A stretch of DNA of 64,000 nucleotides from Ferrimonas balearica DSM 9799 (GTDB lineage Bacteria > Pseudomonadota > Gammaproteobacteria > Enterobacterales > Shewanellaceae), in contig NC_014541.1 in the NCBI RefSeq assembly GCF_000148645.1, forward strand, positions 1,302,001 to 1,366,000. Reading direction: 5' to 3'. Both the position numbers and the translations under genes were made by a program. This document shows, piece by piece, positions 1 to 9,127 of this stretch. Position 1 is the first letter of the stretch, and each line of letters opens with the position of its first letter. Under the pieces are notes generated by a model that saw only the letters and a list, made by a program, of their open reading frames with translations, made no database searches and was not told the origin of the DNA.

Positions 1-414
1 TGGGCACTGTACGCCGAACAGCTGGGTATCGAGATGGGCCTGTTCAGTGATCCGTACCAATACTTCGGCAAGCTGTCTGATGAGATGCTTCGGGCCATGC
101 GGCTGGTGGTGGATACCGGCCTTCATGCCAAGGGCTGGAGCCGTGAGCAAGCCATTCAGTACATGCTCGACAACAGCCCGATGGCCGAGTCCGATGTGGT
201 GGCTGAGGTGGAACGCTATATGGCGATTCCTGGCCAGGCGTTGTCCTACAAGGTGGGGCAGTTGACCATCCTTGCCCTGCGTGAAGAAGCGCAAGCGGAA
301 TTGGGAGACAAGTTTGACCTGCGTGCCTTTCACAATCAGGTGTTGACGTCAGGTTCACTGCCGATGGCTGTGCTGCAGGAGAAGATCCGTCGCTGGATCG
401 ACGCGCAAGCATAA
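1..414 (+). CDS. DUF885 family protein, C-terminal part
   Basis: The reading frame is open from base 1, so the gene starts outside the window; 137 residues and the stop are visible. The tail has the pattern of DUF885 proteins: an HAKGWSREQA segment, then a Tyr/Gly-rich stretch (PGQALSYKVGQL) and a closing amphipathic helix. DUF885 proteins are usually exported, about 600 residues long, and resemble zinc carboxypeptidases; the substrate is unknown. The metal-binding part is not in the window, so activity cannot be judged. A strong terminator follows directly. Family assignment is by recall of the C-terminal pattern. Confidence 0.75.
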   Translation, partial: WALYAEQLGIEMGLFSDPYQYFGKLSDEMLRAMRLVVDTGLHAKGWSREQAIQYMLDNSPMAESDVVAEVERYMAIPGQALSYKVGQLTILALREEAQAELGDKFDLRAFHNQVLTSGSLPMAVLQEKIRRWIDAQA

Positions 415-433
415 CAAACTGCACCGAAACTGA

Positions 434-463
434 AAGGGGAGCGGATGGCTCCCCTTCTTTTTT
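434..463 (+). terminator. Rho-independent terminator after DUF885 gene
   Basis: Nine-base arms AAGGGGAGC and GCTCCCCTT enclose a five-base loop and are followed by CTTTTTT. Confidence 0.85.
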
Positions 464-469
464 GAAAAG

Positions 470-485
470 TGTGATGTGCGTCACG
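470..485. promoter_or_regulatory. CRP-like site in the gap before the first TonB receptor gene
   Basis: TGTGA-N6-TCACG matches the CRP consensus TGTGA-N6-TCACA at 9 of 10 positions. It lies about 310 bases before the TonB receptor start at 799, which is far for direct activation unless the promoter is well upstream. The rest of the 415-798 gap holds the terminator above and no convincing gene; the Shine-Dalgarno for the receptor (GAGGGAG) is near 787-793. Confidence 0.35.
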
Positions 486-798
486 AAAGGGTGGATTGGG
501 CGCGATAGGTTGTTAACGAAAATGGCCAGAGATTTGTGCTGTTGTTTGGCTTTTTTGGCAGTGAGATCGAGTGGCCTTACTCGTTTTGTCCCAAGTTCAG
601 ATTAAATCACAAGCGCCATTAACTCCGCGGATTAGCTGCTGTCACCTATATGCAACAATGGCATAAAGGTATAGCCATTGACCATAAAAAGGCGATAACT
701 CAGTATCCTAGCCGTATCACCCCCACAACATGACGGAGCCGAAAGAGCTTCGGGGGCGATAAGGAAGACAATAACAACAATGTCTCGAGGGAGTTAGG

Positions 799-3420
799 AT
801 GCAGTACCCATCAACTGTTGCGCGTTCCGTTCGCGCTGCACTCATTTCAAGCACCATCGCCGGTGCCGCCATTGCCACCCCGACCTTTGCCGAAGAAGCC
901 AACGTTGCTGAAAACGTAGAGCGCATCTCCGTAACCGGTTCCCGCATTAAGCGTGCCGATATGGAAACCGCCTCTCCGGTCAACGTGATTGGCGCTGATC
1001 GCATCGAAGCGGGTTCTTACACCTCTGTTGAGCAGATCCTGCAGGAAAGCACCGCCTCTGCGGGTGCCGCTGTTGGCTCCTCAACCAACAACGGTGGCCG
1101 TGGTGCCGCTCGTATTGACCTGCGTGGTATGGGTGCCGAGCGTACTCTGGTATTGGTAAACGGCCGCCGTATGGTGGTTTCCGGTACCGGTGCTGACGCG
1201 TCTGTCGATCTGAACACCATTCCGGTGTCCATCATTGAGCGCATCGAAGTGCTCAAGGACGGTGCTTCTGCGGTTTACGGTTCCGATGCCGTTGCCGGTG
1301 TGATCAACATCATCACCAAAACCGATTTCGAAGGCTTCCAGCTGGACGGTCAGATCGGCGCTTCTGATAAGGGTGACGGTGAAACCGGTGAGCTGAGCGC
1401 TCTGTGGGGCACCAACTTTGACCGCGGTAACCTGGTGCTGGGCGCCTCTTACGTGAACCGTGGTGAGGTGTACCAGGATGACCGTTTCTGGTCTAACTGT
1501 GGCCCGTGGGGCGACTGTGGTGGCTGGAGCTCGACCATTCCGGGCGGCTCACTGAACTGGGGTGATGGCTACTACACCCCGAACGGTGATGGCTCCTGGA
1601 GCGAGCAGGACGAGTACTTCAACTACGTCCCGTACAGCTACCTCTCCACCCCGATGGAGCGCTACAGCCTGAACGGTAACTTTAAGTACGAGCTGTTTAC
1701 CGACACCAGCGTGTTTGTCGAAGCGATGTACACCCGCCGTGACTCCGATCAGCAGATGGCACCGGCTCCGATCACCAACCTCGAACTCGATACCGCAGAG
1801 CTGGGTTCCGGCCCGTGGGACGGTGAAGAGGCCGCCGTGTACAAACGTCGTATGGACGAAGCGGGTCCGCGTATCTTTGACCAGACTACCGACACCTACC
1901 GTGTTGTGGCCGGCCTGGAAGGTTACCTCGACATCGGCAACGGCTACGACTGGGACATCTCTTACACCTTCGGTCGCAACGAAGCCACCAGCTGGGCCCG
2001 TAACCTGGCCATCACCTCCCTCGTCGAGGACTCGATCTACGAAAACCCCAACGCCTGGTTGTCCGGTGAGCCGTTGAGCGAAGATATCCTGTCTAAGGTG
2101 ATGTACGACGACCGCTCCGAAGGCGGCAACGAGATGCACGTGTTCGCGGCCAACCTGTCTGGCGAGCTGTTTGAACTGCCGGCTGGCGCCATCGCGTTCG
2201 CTACCGGTGCGGAATACCGTAAGGAAGAGGGCTGGTTCACGCCGGACCCGATCACCCAGGCCGGTCAGTCCTCTCAGTCTCAGCAGGATCCGACCCAGGG
2301 CGACTACGACACCACTCAGCTGTACGCGGAGTTTGCGGTACCGCTGCTGTCCGGCCTGCGTTTTGCCGATGAAGTCACCATGGAAGCTGCGGTTCGCTGG
2401 TTTGACTACAGCACCTTTGGCTCCGACACCACCTGGAAGCTGGGCCTGACCTGGCGCGTGAACGACGAGTTGATGCTGCGTGGTGTGGCCTCCACCGCCT
2501 TCCGTGCGCCGAGTGTTTCCGAACTGTACGGCGGTAACGTGGGCTCCTTCGACTACCTGACCGATCCGTGCTCCGGTGTCGACTACAGTGGCAACAGCAC
2601 CCTGGCTCAGCAGTGTCGCACCATAGGTTGGGATGACCCGAGCCAGGCCAAGGAGTTCACCCAGCAAGACAGCCAGATGGAAGTCACCTGGACCACCGAT
2701 CCGGATCTGCAGCCGGAAGAGGCGGACACCTTTACTGCTGGTTTCGTTTACAGCCCGGCGTACCTGGATGGTTTCTCCATGACCATCGATTACTGGAGCT
2801 TCGAAGTTACCAACGCCATCACCCGTATCGACCGTCAGGCCTACCTGAACGCGTGTTACCAGAATGGCGATGCGAACGCCTGTGAAGCGCTGGATATCAC
2901 TCGCAGCACCGTAACCGGTGAGATCGAGACCTTCCACGCGCCGCTGGTGAACGCGGGCTACCAGGAAACCGACGGTGTGGATGCCAACTTCCGCTACGCG
3001 TGGGAGTACGGCGGTCATGACTGGACCCTGAACTGGGACATCACCCGTCTGCTGAACTTCTCTCAGGACGGTGTGGATTACACCGGTACCATCAGTGGCA
3101 TGAACGGTGGCTACGCCGAATGGCGTCAGAACGCTCAGTTGATGGTGAACGCCGACAACTGGACCTTCAACTACCAGCTGCGCATGGTGGGTGAGATGGT
3201 TGACCTGACCGAGCCGGAGTTTGAAGTGGCTGCAGCCTGGTACCACAACGTGTCCTACCTGTACCGCTTTACCGACGGTTTCAACGTCACTGTGGGCGTG
3301 AACAACCTGTTCGACGAGACCCCGAAGTACCACCCGAGCTACAAAGACGTGTGGACCACTCCGGAGGTGTATGACGTGATGGGTCGTTACTTCTTCACCA
3401 AGTTCACCTACCAGTTCTAA
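799..3420 (+). CDS. TonB-dependent outer membrane receptor (1)
   Basis: An 873-residue outer membrane active transporter. Signal peptide is residues 1-31 with likely cleavage after TFA. A TonB-box-like stretch (ERISVTGSRIK) sits near residues 41-51, then the plug (about 55-170, with LVLVNGRRM and IEVLKDGASAVYGSDAVAGVINI), then the beta-barrel, ending in aromatic Phe (YQF) as outer membrane proteins do. The GSRIK start and the lack of an STN domain are typical of large receptors in Shewanella and Ferrimonas that take up peptides, sugars or chelates; the substrate cannot be read from sequence. It is transcribed alone: terminators lie on both sides. Start has a good GAGGGAG ribosome site. Confidence 0.93.
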   Translation: MQYPSTVARSVRAALISSTIAGAAIATPTFAEEANVAENVERISVTGSRIKRADMETASPVNVIGADRIEAGSYTSVEQILQESTASAGAAVGSSTNNGGRGAARIDLRGMGAERTLVLVNGRRMVVSGTGADASVDLNTIPVSIIERIEVLKDGASAVYGSDAVAGVINIITKTDFEGFQLDGQIGASDKGDGETGELSALWGTNFDRGNLVLGASYVNRGEVYQDDRFWSNCGPWGDCGGWSSTIPGGSLNWGDGYYTPNGDGSWSEQDEYFNYVPYSYLSTPMERYSLNGNFKYELFTDTSVFVEAMYTRRDSDQQMAPAPITNLELDTAELGSGPWDGEEAAVYKRRMDEAGPRIFDQTTDTYRVVAGLEGYLDIGNGYDWDISYTFGRNEATSWARNLAITSLVEDSIYENPNAWLSGEPLSEDILSKVMYDDRSEGGNEMHVFAANLSGELFELPAGAIAFATGAEYRKEEGWFTPDPITQAGQSSQSQQDPTQGDYDTTQLYAEFAVPLLSGLRFADEVTMEAAVRWFDYSTFGSDTTWKLGLTWRVNDELMLRGVASTAFRAPSVSELYGGNVGSFDYLTDPCSGVDYSGNSTLAQQCRTIGWDDPSQAKEFTQQDSQMEVTWTTDPDLQPEEADTFTAGFVYSPAYLDGFSMTIDYWSFEVTNAITRIDRQAYLNACYQNGDANACEALDITRSTVTGEIETFHAPLVNAGYQETDGVDANFRYAWEYGGHDWTLNWDITRLLNFSQDGVDYTGTISGMNGGYAEWRQNAQLMVNADNWTFNYQLRMVGEMVDLTEPEFEVAAAWYHNVSYLYRFTDGFNVTVGVNNLFDETPKYHPSYKDVWTTPEVYDVMGRYFFTKFTYQF

Positions 3421-3435
3421 GCGATTCCCAACCGC

Positions 3436-3464
3436 AAAAAAGGCAGCTTCGGCTGCCTTTTTTT
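3436..3464 (+). terminator. Rho-independent terminator after TonB receptor 1
   Basis: A-run, GGCAGC-TTCG-GCTGCC stem with UUCG tetraloop, then seven T. Confidence 0.92.
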
Positions 3465-3870
3465 ATCTCTTCAGTTTGATCTGTGGGGTGGCTGCGAAGT
3501 GGGGTGAGAGATCGTGTTGAAAGCGCTTTGTATGAACGATCTCTCTAAATTTTTTGAGCCAAAAGAAGCGAATAAAAAATGCACTTTAAATGTTGTGAGA
3601 ATGTTAATTGTGAGAGCTGCGTCACGAACAGAAAAATGGGCAGTACATCAAAGGTACAAAGCAATTTTCCGCAAATGTGAATTTTCCAGTAACAAAAATA
3701 AAACAAAATTAACATGGCAAAAACAATAACTTAGTTGACACAACCTTGGCGGGAGGGCGAGTATCCATGTGTAAGCATTTTGTGATGCTAATGGGGCGCA
3801 AAATAAATAAATGGTTGCGGTCTGTGGATGCCAGCCCCGGGTAATACAGGCACGAAGGGAGAATATAATA
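3465..3870 (+). promoter_or_regulatory. Long AT-rich leader with LacI-type palindrome
   Basis: About 400 bases without a convincing gene between the two receptor genes; a 71-codon open frame at 3514 has no good ribosome site and atypical composition. A perfect ten-base palindrome AAAGCGCTTT lies at 3520-3529 in the context TTGAAAGCGCTTTG, the shape of operators for LacI/GalR regulators of sugar uptake. The 3540-3760 part is much more AT-rich than the flanking genes, as promoter and untranslated regions often are. The ribosome site GAAGGGAG is at 3853-3861. Role is inferred. Confidence 0.4.
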
Positions 3871-6543
3871 ATGGCTATGGAATCTTCTGTATCCAAGGCA
3901 GTTCGCCAGGGATTGCTCGCCACCACTCTGGGCTCCATTGCCCTGGTTGGTACTAATGTTGCCGTTGCTGAAGAAGCCAACGACGATGTAGAACGCATTG
4001 CGGTTACGGGCTCCCGTATTAAGCAAGTTGATATCGAGACCTCTTCCCCGGTTACCGTTATCACTGCTGCTGACATTCAGCTGTCCGGTGAAGCCACCGT
4101 TGCTGATGTACTGAACAACAGCTCCGTAAACAGCTTCGGTTCCTGGCGCGGCATGTCCGGCTACGGTTCCGGCGGCGCGGCGTCCAGCAACGTGAACATG
4201 CGTGGTCTGGGCTCCAACTACACCCTGGTTCTGCTGGACGGCCGTCGTATGCCGGGCACCAGCTCCAGCTCCGGTGCCGCTGCGGATACTTCCCGTATCC
4301 CCATGGCCATCGTTGACCGCATTGAAATCCTGCGTGATGGCGCTTCCGCGGTATACGGCTCTGACGCCGTTGCCGGTGTAATCAACATCATCACCAAGAA
4401 AGACTACGAAGGTCTGAACTTTACCTACGACACTGAGCAGCCGGATGTGGAAGGTGGTGAGCTGGATCGCTTCACCGTAACCACCGGTTACACCAGCGAC
4501 AAGGGTAACATCACCCTGACCTACGAGTACTACGACAGCAAAGCCGTATACGACCGTGACATCTGGAAGCTGAACGATCCGACCTACGGTGACTACTCCT
4601 CTTTCAGCTCCGTACCGAACGGTTACTACAACACCGGTGAGCAGAACGAAGATGGCAAAGACATCTACGCCTTCTACAGCAACTCTGACCTGTGTTCCCA
4701 GACCGACAACGTGCTGGACGGCACCGATGGCGCTAACGATGGTCGTTGTTTCTACAGCTACGGTGCGGTAACCAAGCTGTTTGGCGACAAGACCCAGAAC
4801 TCCATCCTGTCCAACTTCAACTACGAGATCACTGACGACATCCAGTTCCGTGGCCGCGCCAGCGCTGCCCAGAGCAAGACTGACTCTCGTTACGCCGGTA
4901 CTCCGGTTTCCACCAACTACCCGGTAATGTCCGCCGACAACCAGTACAACCCGGTTGGCGAAGACATGACTCTGTACATGCGTTCAGTACAGATCGGTGA
5001 GCGTGACACCCGTACCGAAGTGAACACCATCGACTTCCTGGGCGGTTTCCTGGGTTACGTTGATATCGGTAACGGCCTGGATTGGGAAGTCAACGCCCAG
5101 CACAGCGTTTCCACCACCAACGCGTTCAACTACAACCTGATCAACGACGACATCGTCCAGAACCTGGTTGATTCCGGCGACTACGACATCTTCAACACCA
5201 GCGGCATGGAATACGCTGCCTGGGATGCGATGATGGCGGACTTCTACGGTCAGGCTGCACACACCGGTCTGTACCAGGCGGAGTTCACCTCCACCCAGAT
5301 CGACGGTCTGGTCTCCACCACTCTGTTCGACAACGGCAGCTTCTCTCTGGCCGGTGTGGTTGGTGCTGAGTACGAGATGATTGAGTTCATCCAGAAGTCT
5401 GACCCGCAGTCCGCTTCCGGTAAGGTTTCCGGCGGTTCTGGTGGTGACGACGTTGACGCCGACCGTGACCGTACCTCCGTATACATGGAGCTGCAGGCCG
5501 CTCTGCCGTTCAACCTCGACATCAACGCGGCTCTCCGTTACGACGAGTACGACCAGTCCGGTGACGTAGGCAGCCGTGCTGCCAGCGGTAAGTTCGACAA
5601 GGTGAACCCGATGGTGGGTCTGGCCTGGCGCCCCTGGGAGCCGCTCCTGCTGCGTGCCAGCTGGGGTCAGTCCTTCCGTGCTCCGAACATGGGCGAGATG
5701 TTCTCCACCCAGGCTCTGAGCTTCGAAGACGCGCTGGACACCAAGTGGTGTGACGCCAACCCGGGTGTGGATGACAACTACTGCCGTCCGCAGCAGCAGC
5801 ACAAGACCTGGATCGGTGGTAACCCGGACCTGCAGCCGGAAGAGGGTGAGTCCCTGACCGCTGGTTTCGTTTGGAACATCACCGATGCCCTGGCCGTGGA
5901 AGCGTCCTACTACGACATCACCCTGGACAACCGTATCGCTTCTCAGAGCGTGTCTCGCATCCTGAAGGATGAGATCGACAACGGCGGTTCCGACCTGGTG
6001 GTTCGTGATGCCGACGGTAAGATCGACGTTATCTACAGCTTCGACCAGAACATGGCCAGCCTGGAAACCTCCGGTTTCGACTTCAAGGCTTCCTACGCTC
6101 TGGAAACCGGTTTCGGTGACTTCGGTCTGAGCGGTGAGATGTCCTACGTGAACGAGTTCGTCTCCACCACTGAGCCGGGCGCTGCTGGTTTCGACTACGC
6201 TGGCCTGCAGGGTTACCCGGAGCTGAAGGGTAACGTTAACCTGAACTGGGCTTACAACGGCTTCGGTGCCGCCTGGGCCACCTACTACACCGGTCCTCAG
6301 GATTCTGGTAACGAAGAGTACGGTGTGGACTACTACGCGGACATCCCGAGCTACGTGAAGCACAACGTACAGGTATCCTACGCCCACAACTGGAACGGCA
6401 AAGTGACCCTGGGTCTGAACAACGTGTTCGACAAGGAAGCGCCGAGCCAGTACGACGGTTTCGTAGGCTGGCGTGACGTTGACACCTCGCTGTACGACGT
6501 ACTGGGCCGCACTGTCTTCTTCAAGATTGAGCAGTCCTTCTAA
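3871..6543 (+). CDS. TonB-dependent outer membrane receptor (2)
   Basis: An 890-residue receptor of the same subfamily as the one at 799. The ATG at 3871 is chosen over an upstream one at 3811 because it has a Shine-Dalgarno (GAAGGGAG) ten bases away and gives a clean signal peptide (residues 1-33, cleavage after AVA). The TonB-box-like ERIAVTGSRIK is near 41-51, the plug follows with LVLLDGRRMPG and DGASAVYGSDAVAGVINII, and the barrel ends in QSF. The two share wording in the plug (AVYGSDAVAGVINIIT) but differ in barrel loops, so they probably take different ligands. It is monocistronic, flanked by terminators. Codon choice is strongly biased (GGT, GTT, CGT), suggesting high expression. Confidence 0.93.
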   Translation: MAMESSVSKAVRQGLLATTLGSIALVGTNVAVAEEANDDVERIAVTGSRIKQVDIETSSPVTVITAADIQLSGEATVADVLNNSSVNSFGSWRGMSGYGSGGAASSNVNMRGLGSNYTLVLLDGRRMPGTSSSSGAAADTSRIPMAIVDRIEILRDGASAVYGSDAVAGVINIITKKDYEGLNFTYDTEQPDVEGGELDRFTVTTGYTSDKGNITLTYEYYDSKAVYDRDIWKLNDPTYGDYSSFSSVPNGYYNTGEQNEDGKDIYAFYSNSDLCSQTDNVLDGTDGANDGRCFYSYGAVTKLFGDKTQNSILSNFNYEITDDIQFRGRASAAQSKTDSRYAGTPVSTNYPVMSADNQYNPVGEDMTLYMRSVQIGERDTRTEVNTIDFLGGFLGYVDIGNGLDWEVNAQHSVSTTNAFNYNLINDDIVQNLVDSGDYDIFNTSGMEYAAWDAMMADFYGQAAHTGLYQAEFTSTQIDGLVSTTLFDNGSFSLAGVVGAEYEMIEFIQKSDPQSASGKVSGGSGGDDVDADRDRTSVYMELQAALPFNLDINAALRYDEYDQSGDVGSRAASGKFDKVNPMVGLAWRPWEPLLLRASWGQSFRAPNMGEMFSTQALSFEDALDTKWCDANPGVDDNYCRPQQQHKTWIGGNPDLQPEEGESLTAGFVWNITDALAVEASYYDITLDNRIASQSVSRILKDEIDNGGSDLVVRDADGKIDVIYSFDQNMASLETSGFDFKASYALETGFGDFGLSGEMSYVNEFVSTTEPGAAGFDYAGLQGYPELKGNVNLNWAYNGFGAAWATYYTGPQDSGNEEYGVDYYADIPSYVKHNVQVSYAHNWNGKVTLGLNNVFDKEAPSQYDGFVGWRDVDTSLYDVLGRTVFFKIEQSF

Positions 6544-6568
6544 GTTGTAAAATCCAATCAGTCGAATG

Positions 6569-6598
6569 AAGCCCCGCTCTCCCTGGCGGGGCTTTTTT
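6569..6598 (+). terminator. Rho-independent terminator after TonB receptor 2
   Basis: Stem AAGCCCCGC / GCGGGGCTT followed by a T run. Confidence 0.9.
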
Positions 6599-6609
6599 GT
6601 GCCTGATTG

Positions 6610-6625
6610 GGTGATCCGGATCACA
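6610..6625. promoter_or_regulatory. CRP-like site upstream of META lipoprotein gene
   Basis: GGTGATCCGGATCACA contains a perfect TGATCCGGATCA palindrome and matches TGTGA-N6-TCACA at 9 of 10 positions. It is about 95 bases before the start codon at 6720, a normal place for an activator site. Confidence 0.4.
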
Positions 6626-6719
6626 GCTTCGTGTTTCGGTGGCGACGGCGTTCAGCGTATCGCAGGGTAGAAACTGCTAGGCTATGGGCTTTAGCCTTCT
6701 CAATTTAAAGGGAAACCCT

Positions 6720-7478
6720 ATGAAACCCATTGCTCTGGCTTCCGTGGCTCTGGTGCTGGCCGGTTGTGCTGCCACTGAAAAAGGTCCCTCCCCGTACGAG
6801 GGGCAGTGGTTGATTGGCCGTGTGAATGGCGAAGCGCTGATGGTAGGCCCACAGCAGGCCAAGCCGACCCTGACGGTTCAGGAAGAGCGGATGAACACCA
6901 GCTTCGGCTGTAACCAGATCAACGGCACCTGGCCGGAAGCGGGCGAAGCCTTTGGCCCGCAGATGAGCACCCGTATGGGTTGCCCCGCGCCTATCGCTGA
7001 GATGGAGCAGAGCTACAACCAAGCGATGGCCGGTGCCAACAACTACCGCATTGAGCACGGCCGCCTGCAAATTCTGGCCGGTGACACCGTGGTGGTGGAA
7101 GCCTACCGCGACGTACCCACCAGCCAACTGGCGGCTTTGAACGGCACCTGGTCGCTGGACAAGATGTCCGGCGTCGACAGCATTCAGGGCCTGTATGACG
7201 GTCGTCCGCCTTACCTGGCGCTGGATATGAACGACGGCCGGGCCAACGGCAACAGCGGCTGCAACCAGTTCTTCGCCTCTGTGACCCCGGCCGGCGATGC
7301 CCTGTGGCTGCAACAGGCGGGCATGACCCTGGTGGCCTGTCCGGACAATCTGGCGCGTCAGGAGCAGGTGATGATGCAGCACTTTGCCGACGCTGACCGC
7401 ACCGTAGAGCAGGATGGCAAGCTGCAGTGGTGGAAGGGGGATACCCTGCTGCTGGAGTTCAGCCGTCAGGCTCAGTAA
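6720..7478 (+). CDS. Lipoprotein with two META/HslJ-like domains
   Basis: A 252-residue predicted lipoprotein: the start at 6720 gives a short signal peptide with lipobox LAGC (Cys16), so it should be anchored in an envelope membrane. It contains two related domains of the META/HslJ type, each with a GCNQ motif (FGCNQINGTW in the first, SGCNQFF in the second) and a later xxCP motif (RMGCP, LVACP). META domains are small beta folds linked to heat shock and novobiocin resistance in HslJ; a biochemical activity is not established. An alternative start at 6684 is rejected because it would bury the lipoprotein signal. A CRP-like site lies upstream and a strong bidirectional terminator downstream. 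Confidence 0.85.
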   Translation: MKPIALASVALVLAGCAATEKGPSPYEGQWLIGRVNGEALMVGPQQAKPTLTVQEERMNTSFGCNQINGTWPEAGEAFGPQMSTRMGCPAPIAEMEQSYNQAMAGANNYRIEHGRLQILAGDTVVVEAYRDVPTSQLAALNGTWSLDKMSGVDSIQGLYDGRPPYLALDMNDGRANGNSGCNQFFASVTPAGDALWLQQAGMTLVACPDNLARQEQVMMQHFADADRTVEQDGKLQWWKGDTLLLEFSRQAQ

Positions 7479-7479
7479 T

Positions 7480-7512
7480 AAAAAAACGCCCCGCAATGCG
7501 GGGCGTTTTTTT
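7480..7512. terminator. Bidirectional terminator between META gene and dusC
   Basis: A-run, ACGCCCCGC-AAT-GCGGGGCGT, T-run; serves both convergent genes. Confidence 0.93.
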
Positions 7513-7544
7513 ATCCGGAGACCGGCAGTTGATGCTTTCCGTGG

Positions 7545-8477
7545 TTAGTGCTGGTTGAGCAGGGCGATGATCTCATCGCTGCGCTGCAGTTGGCGCAGTT
7601 CACGGAACAGCTCGTTGGCCTGGGGATAGGCCTGGCGCAGGTAACCGAACCACTGCTTGATGCGGTTGGGGAAGTAGCGCTGTTTATCGCCGTACACCTC
7701 CAGGGTGACGTACTCATTCAGCACTTCTCGGATGGCGTCCCAGCTCAGCAGTTCAGCGTTCTCCTTTACCATGGCACCCAGGTTCGGGCGACACAGTGCC
7801 CCACGGCCAATCATCAGGTCCTGACAACCGGATTCCGCCTGACAGCGCTGGCCATCGCTAAAGCCATTGATCTCACCATTGGCGATCACCGGAATGGAGA
7901 GGGCTTTCGCCACCGGTGCAATGGCGCCCCAGTTGATGGCATCGGCCCGATAGCCGTCGGCCTTGGTGCGGCCATGGATGGCCAGTTCGTTGGCCCCCGC
8001 GGACTCGATGGCCTGGGCGATCTCCATGGTCTGGCTGGTGCATTCCCAGCCCAGTCGGATCTTAGCGCTCAGCACCTGATCCGCCGGTACCGCCTGGCGC
8101 ATGGCGGAAACGATGCGATAGAGGGTTTCCGGCTCCTTCAGCAGTACCGCGCCCCCTTTGGATTTATTGACGGTCTTGGCCGGGCAACCAAAGTTGATGT
8201 CGACACCCGGGCTGCCCAGCGCGATGGCCCGCTCGGCATTGTAAGCCAGCCAGTCCGGATCTTGGCCCAGCAGCTGGACCCGAACCGGGGTGCCATTACG
8301 GGTCTTGCCGCCATTCTCCAGCTCCGGCGCCAGCCGGTAGAACACCTTGTCCGGGATCGGCTGCTCGATCACCCGGATAAACTCGGTGACGCACAGGTCA
8401 TAGGGGTTGAGCTCACTCAGCAGCTGTCGCATCCGATGGTCTAACACGCCTTCCATCGGCGCCAGAATCACTCTCAT
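7545..8477 (-). CDS. dusC: tRNA-dihydrouridine(16) synthase DusC
   Basis: A 310-residue flavoenzyme that reduces uridine 16 in the tRNA D-loop using NADPH and FMN. It opens with APMEGVLD, the FMN-barrel start of Dus enzymes, and has the active-site FGCPAKTVNKSKGGAVLL segment with the catalytic Cys, LAIHGRTKADGY and PVIANGEI. The VLDHRMRQLL start and the overall size match DusC rather than DusA or DusB. Transcribed alone and divergently from hvfA; the ribosome site is weak. Confidence 0.92.
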   Translation of the reverse strand: MRVILAPMEGVLDHRMRQLLSELNPYDLCVTEFIRVIEQPIPDKVFYRLAPELENGGKTRNGTPVRVQLLGQDPDWLAYNAERAIALGSPGVDINFGCPAKTVNKSKGGAVLLKEPETLYRIVSAMRQAVPADQVLSAKIRLGWECTSQTMEIAQAIESAGANELAIHGRTKADGYRADAINWGAIAPVAKALSIPVIANGEINGFSDGQRCQAESGCQDLMIGRGALCRPNLGAMVKENAELLSWDAIREVLNEYVTLEVYGDKQRYFPNRIKQWFGYLRQAYPQANELFRELRQLQRSDEIIALLNQH

Positions 8478-8699
8478 TAAGCGCTTTTACTTTGGTTGAA
8501 ATCAGGGGGCGCAAGTGTACTCGCCAGCGTCGCCCTACACCAGTTCAGTGGCGAAAAAAAGGGCAAAACGGTGCTCAGTGAAAAAAATGTTGTTATGTTG
8601 TGAAAGAGAGATCCGGCTTGCTGGGTCTTCTTTGCTGAGCCAGGGCCGACACGGCTGCTGGATTCAACAATGGTTTCAACTGATTGAAAGGAACTGACG

Positions 8700-9083
8700 A
8701 TGAAGACTGTAAAGAAAACCACTGTTGCCGCCGCTCTGGGCGCCCTGGTTGTTAGCGGTGCTATGGTAGCCGGGGAAGCTCAGGCCAGCCCGTTTGGTAT
8801 TGATGACCTGGCGATGGGTTACCAAATCACTGGCGATAAAGGCACCGAAGGTAAGTGCGGTGAAGGCAAATGTGGTGAAGGCGAAGCCAAAGGCAAAGAA
8901 GGCAAGTGCGGCGAAGGTAAGTGCGGCGGCGAAGCCAAAGGCAAAGAAGGCAAGTGCGGCGAAGGCAAATGCGGCGGCGAAGCCAAAGGTAAAGAAGGCA
9001 AGTGCGGCGAAGGCAAATGCGGCGGCGAAGCCAAAGGTAAAGAAGGCAAGTGTGGTGAAGGCAAGTGCGGTGGGCACAGCTAA
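8700..9083 (+). CDS. hvfA: HvfA-type precursor of oxazolone/thioamide copper-binding peptide
   Basis: A 127-residue exported peptide precursor. Signal peptide is residues 1-29 (cleavage after AQA). After a short acidic linker, residues 50-125 are five repeats, each with two EGKCG motifs joined by (G)EAKGK, ten EGKCG in all. Cys residues are 53, 58, 70, 75, 86, 91, 102, 107, 118 and 123 and none lie outside the motifs. In Haemophilus influenzae HvfA, the EGKCG Cys is converted by HvfB/HvfC to an oxazolone with a neighbouring thioamide that binds copper; the same chemistry is inferred here because both partner genes follow. Good ribosome site AAGGAA. Likely role: periplasmic metal (copper) buffering. 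Confidence 0.9.
   Translation: MKTVKKTTVAAALGALVVSGAMVAGEAQASPFGIDDLAMGYQITGDKGTEGKCGEGKCGEGEAKGKEGKCGEGKCGGEAKGKEGKCGEGKCGGEAKGKEGKCGEGKCGGEAKGKEGKCGEGKCGGHS
8847..9074 (+). repeat. 48-base tandem repeat coding for EGKCG pairs
   Basis: Five units, period 16 codons (the first unit is 17), each coding for two EGKCG motifs. DNA of units is nearly identical, so copy number could change by slippage or unequal recombination and would alter the number of metal sites per peptide. Confidence 0.9.
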
Positions 9084-9099
9084 ACCCGGCCCGTGGTAT

Positions 9100-9127
9100 A
9101 AAAAGGCTGGCTTCGGCCAGCCTTTTT
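9100..9127 (+). terminator. Terminator/attenuator between hvfA and hvfB
   Basis: A perfect hairpin, AAAAAGGCTGGC-TTCG-GCCAGCCTTTTT, lies between the precursor stop and the enzyme start. It probably ends most hvfA transcripts and lets a fraction read through, giving many precursors per enzyme. No new promoter is obvious in the 23 bases between it and hvfB. Confidence 0.85.

Noticed and set aside
1549-3333. 594-residue open frame on the minus strand opposite TonB receptor 1
   Set aside because: Complement of a highly codon-biased gene; the plus-strand frame has signal peptide, plug and barrel motifs and the minus one has none.
3514-3729. 71-residue frame between the TonB receptors
   Set aside because: Lys/Arg/Asn-rich low-complexity composition, no ribosome site; lies in an AT-rich leader.
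4984-6624. 546-residue minus-strand frame opposite TonB receptor 2
   Set aside because: Same reason: Val/Gly/His-rich shadow of a real gene, no ribosome site.
8847-9074. Considered as a CRISPR array because of regular repeats
   Set aside because: Repeats are in frame, contiguous, and without spacers; they encode EGKCG.
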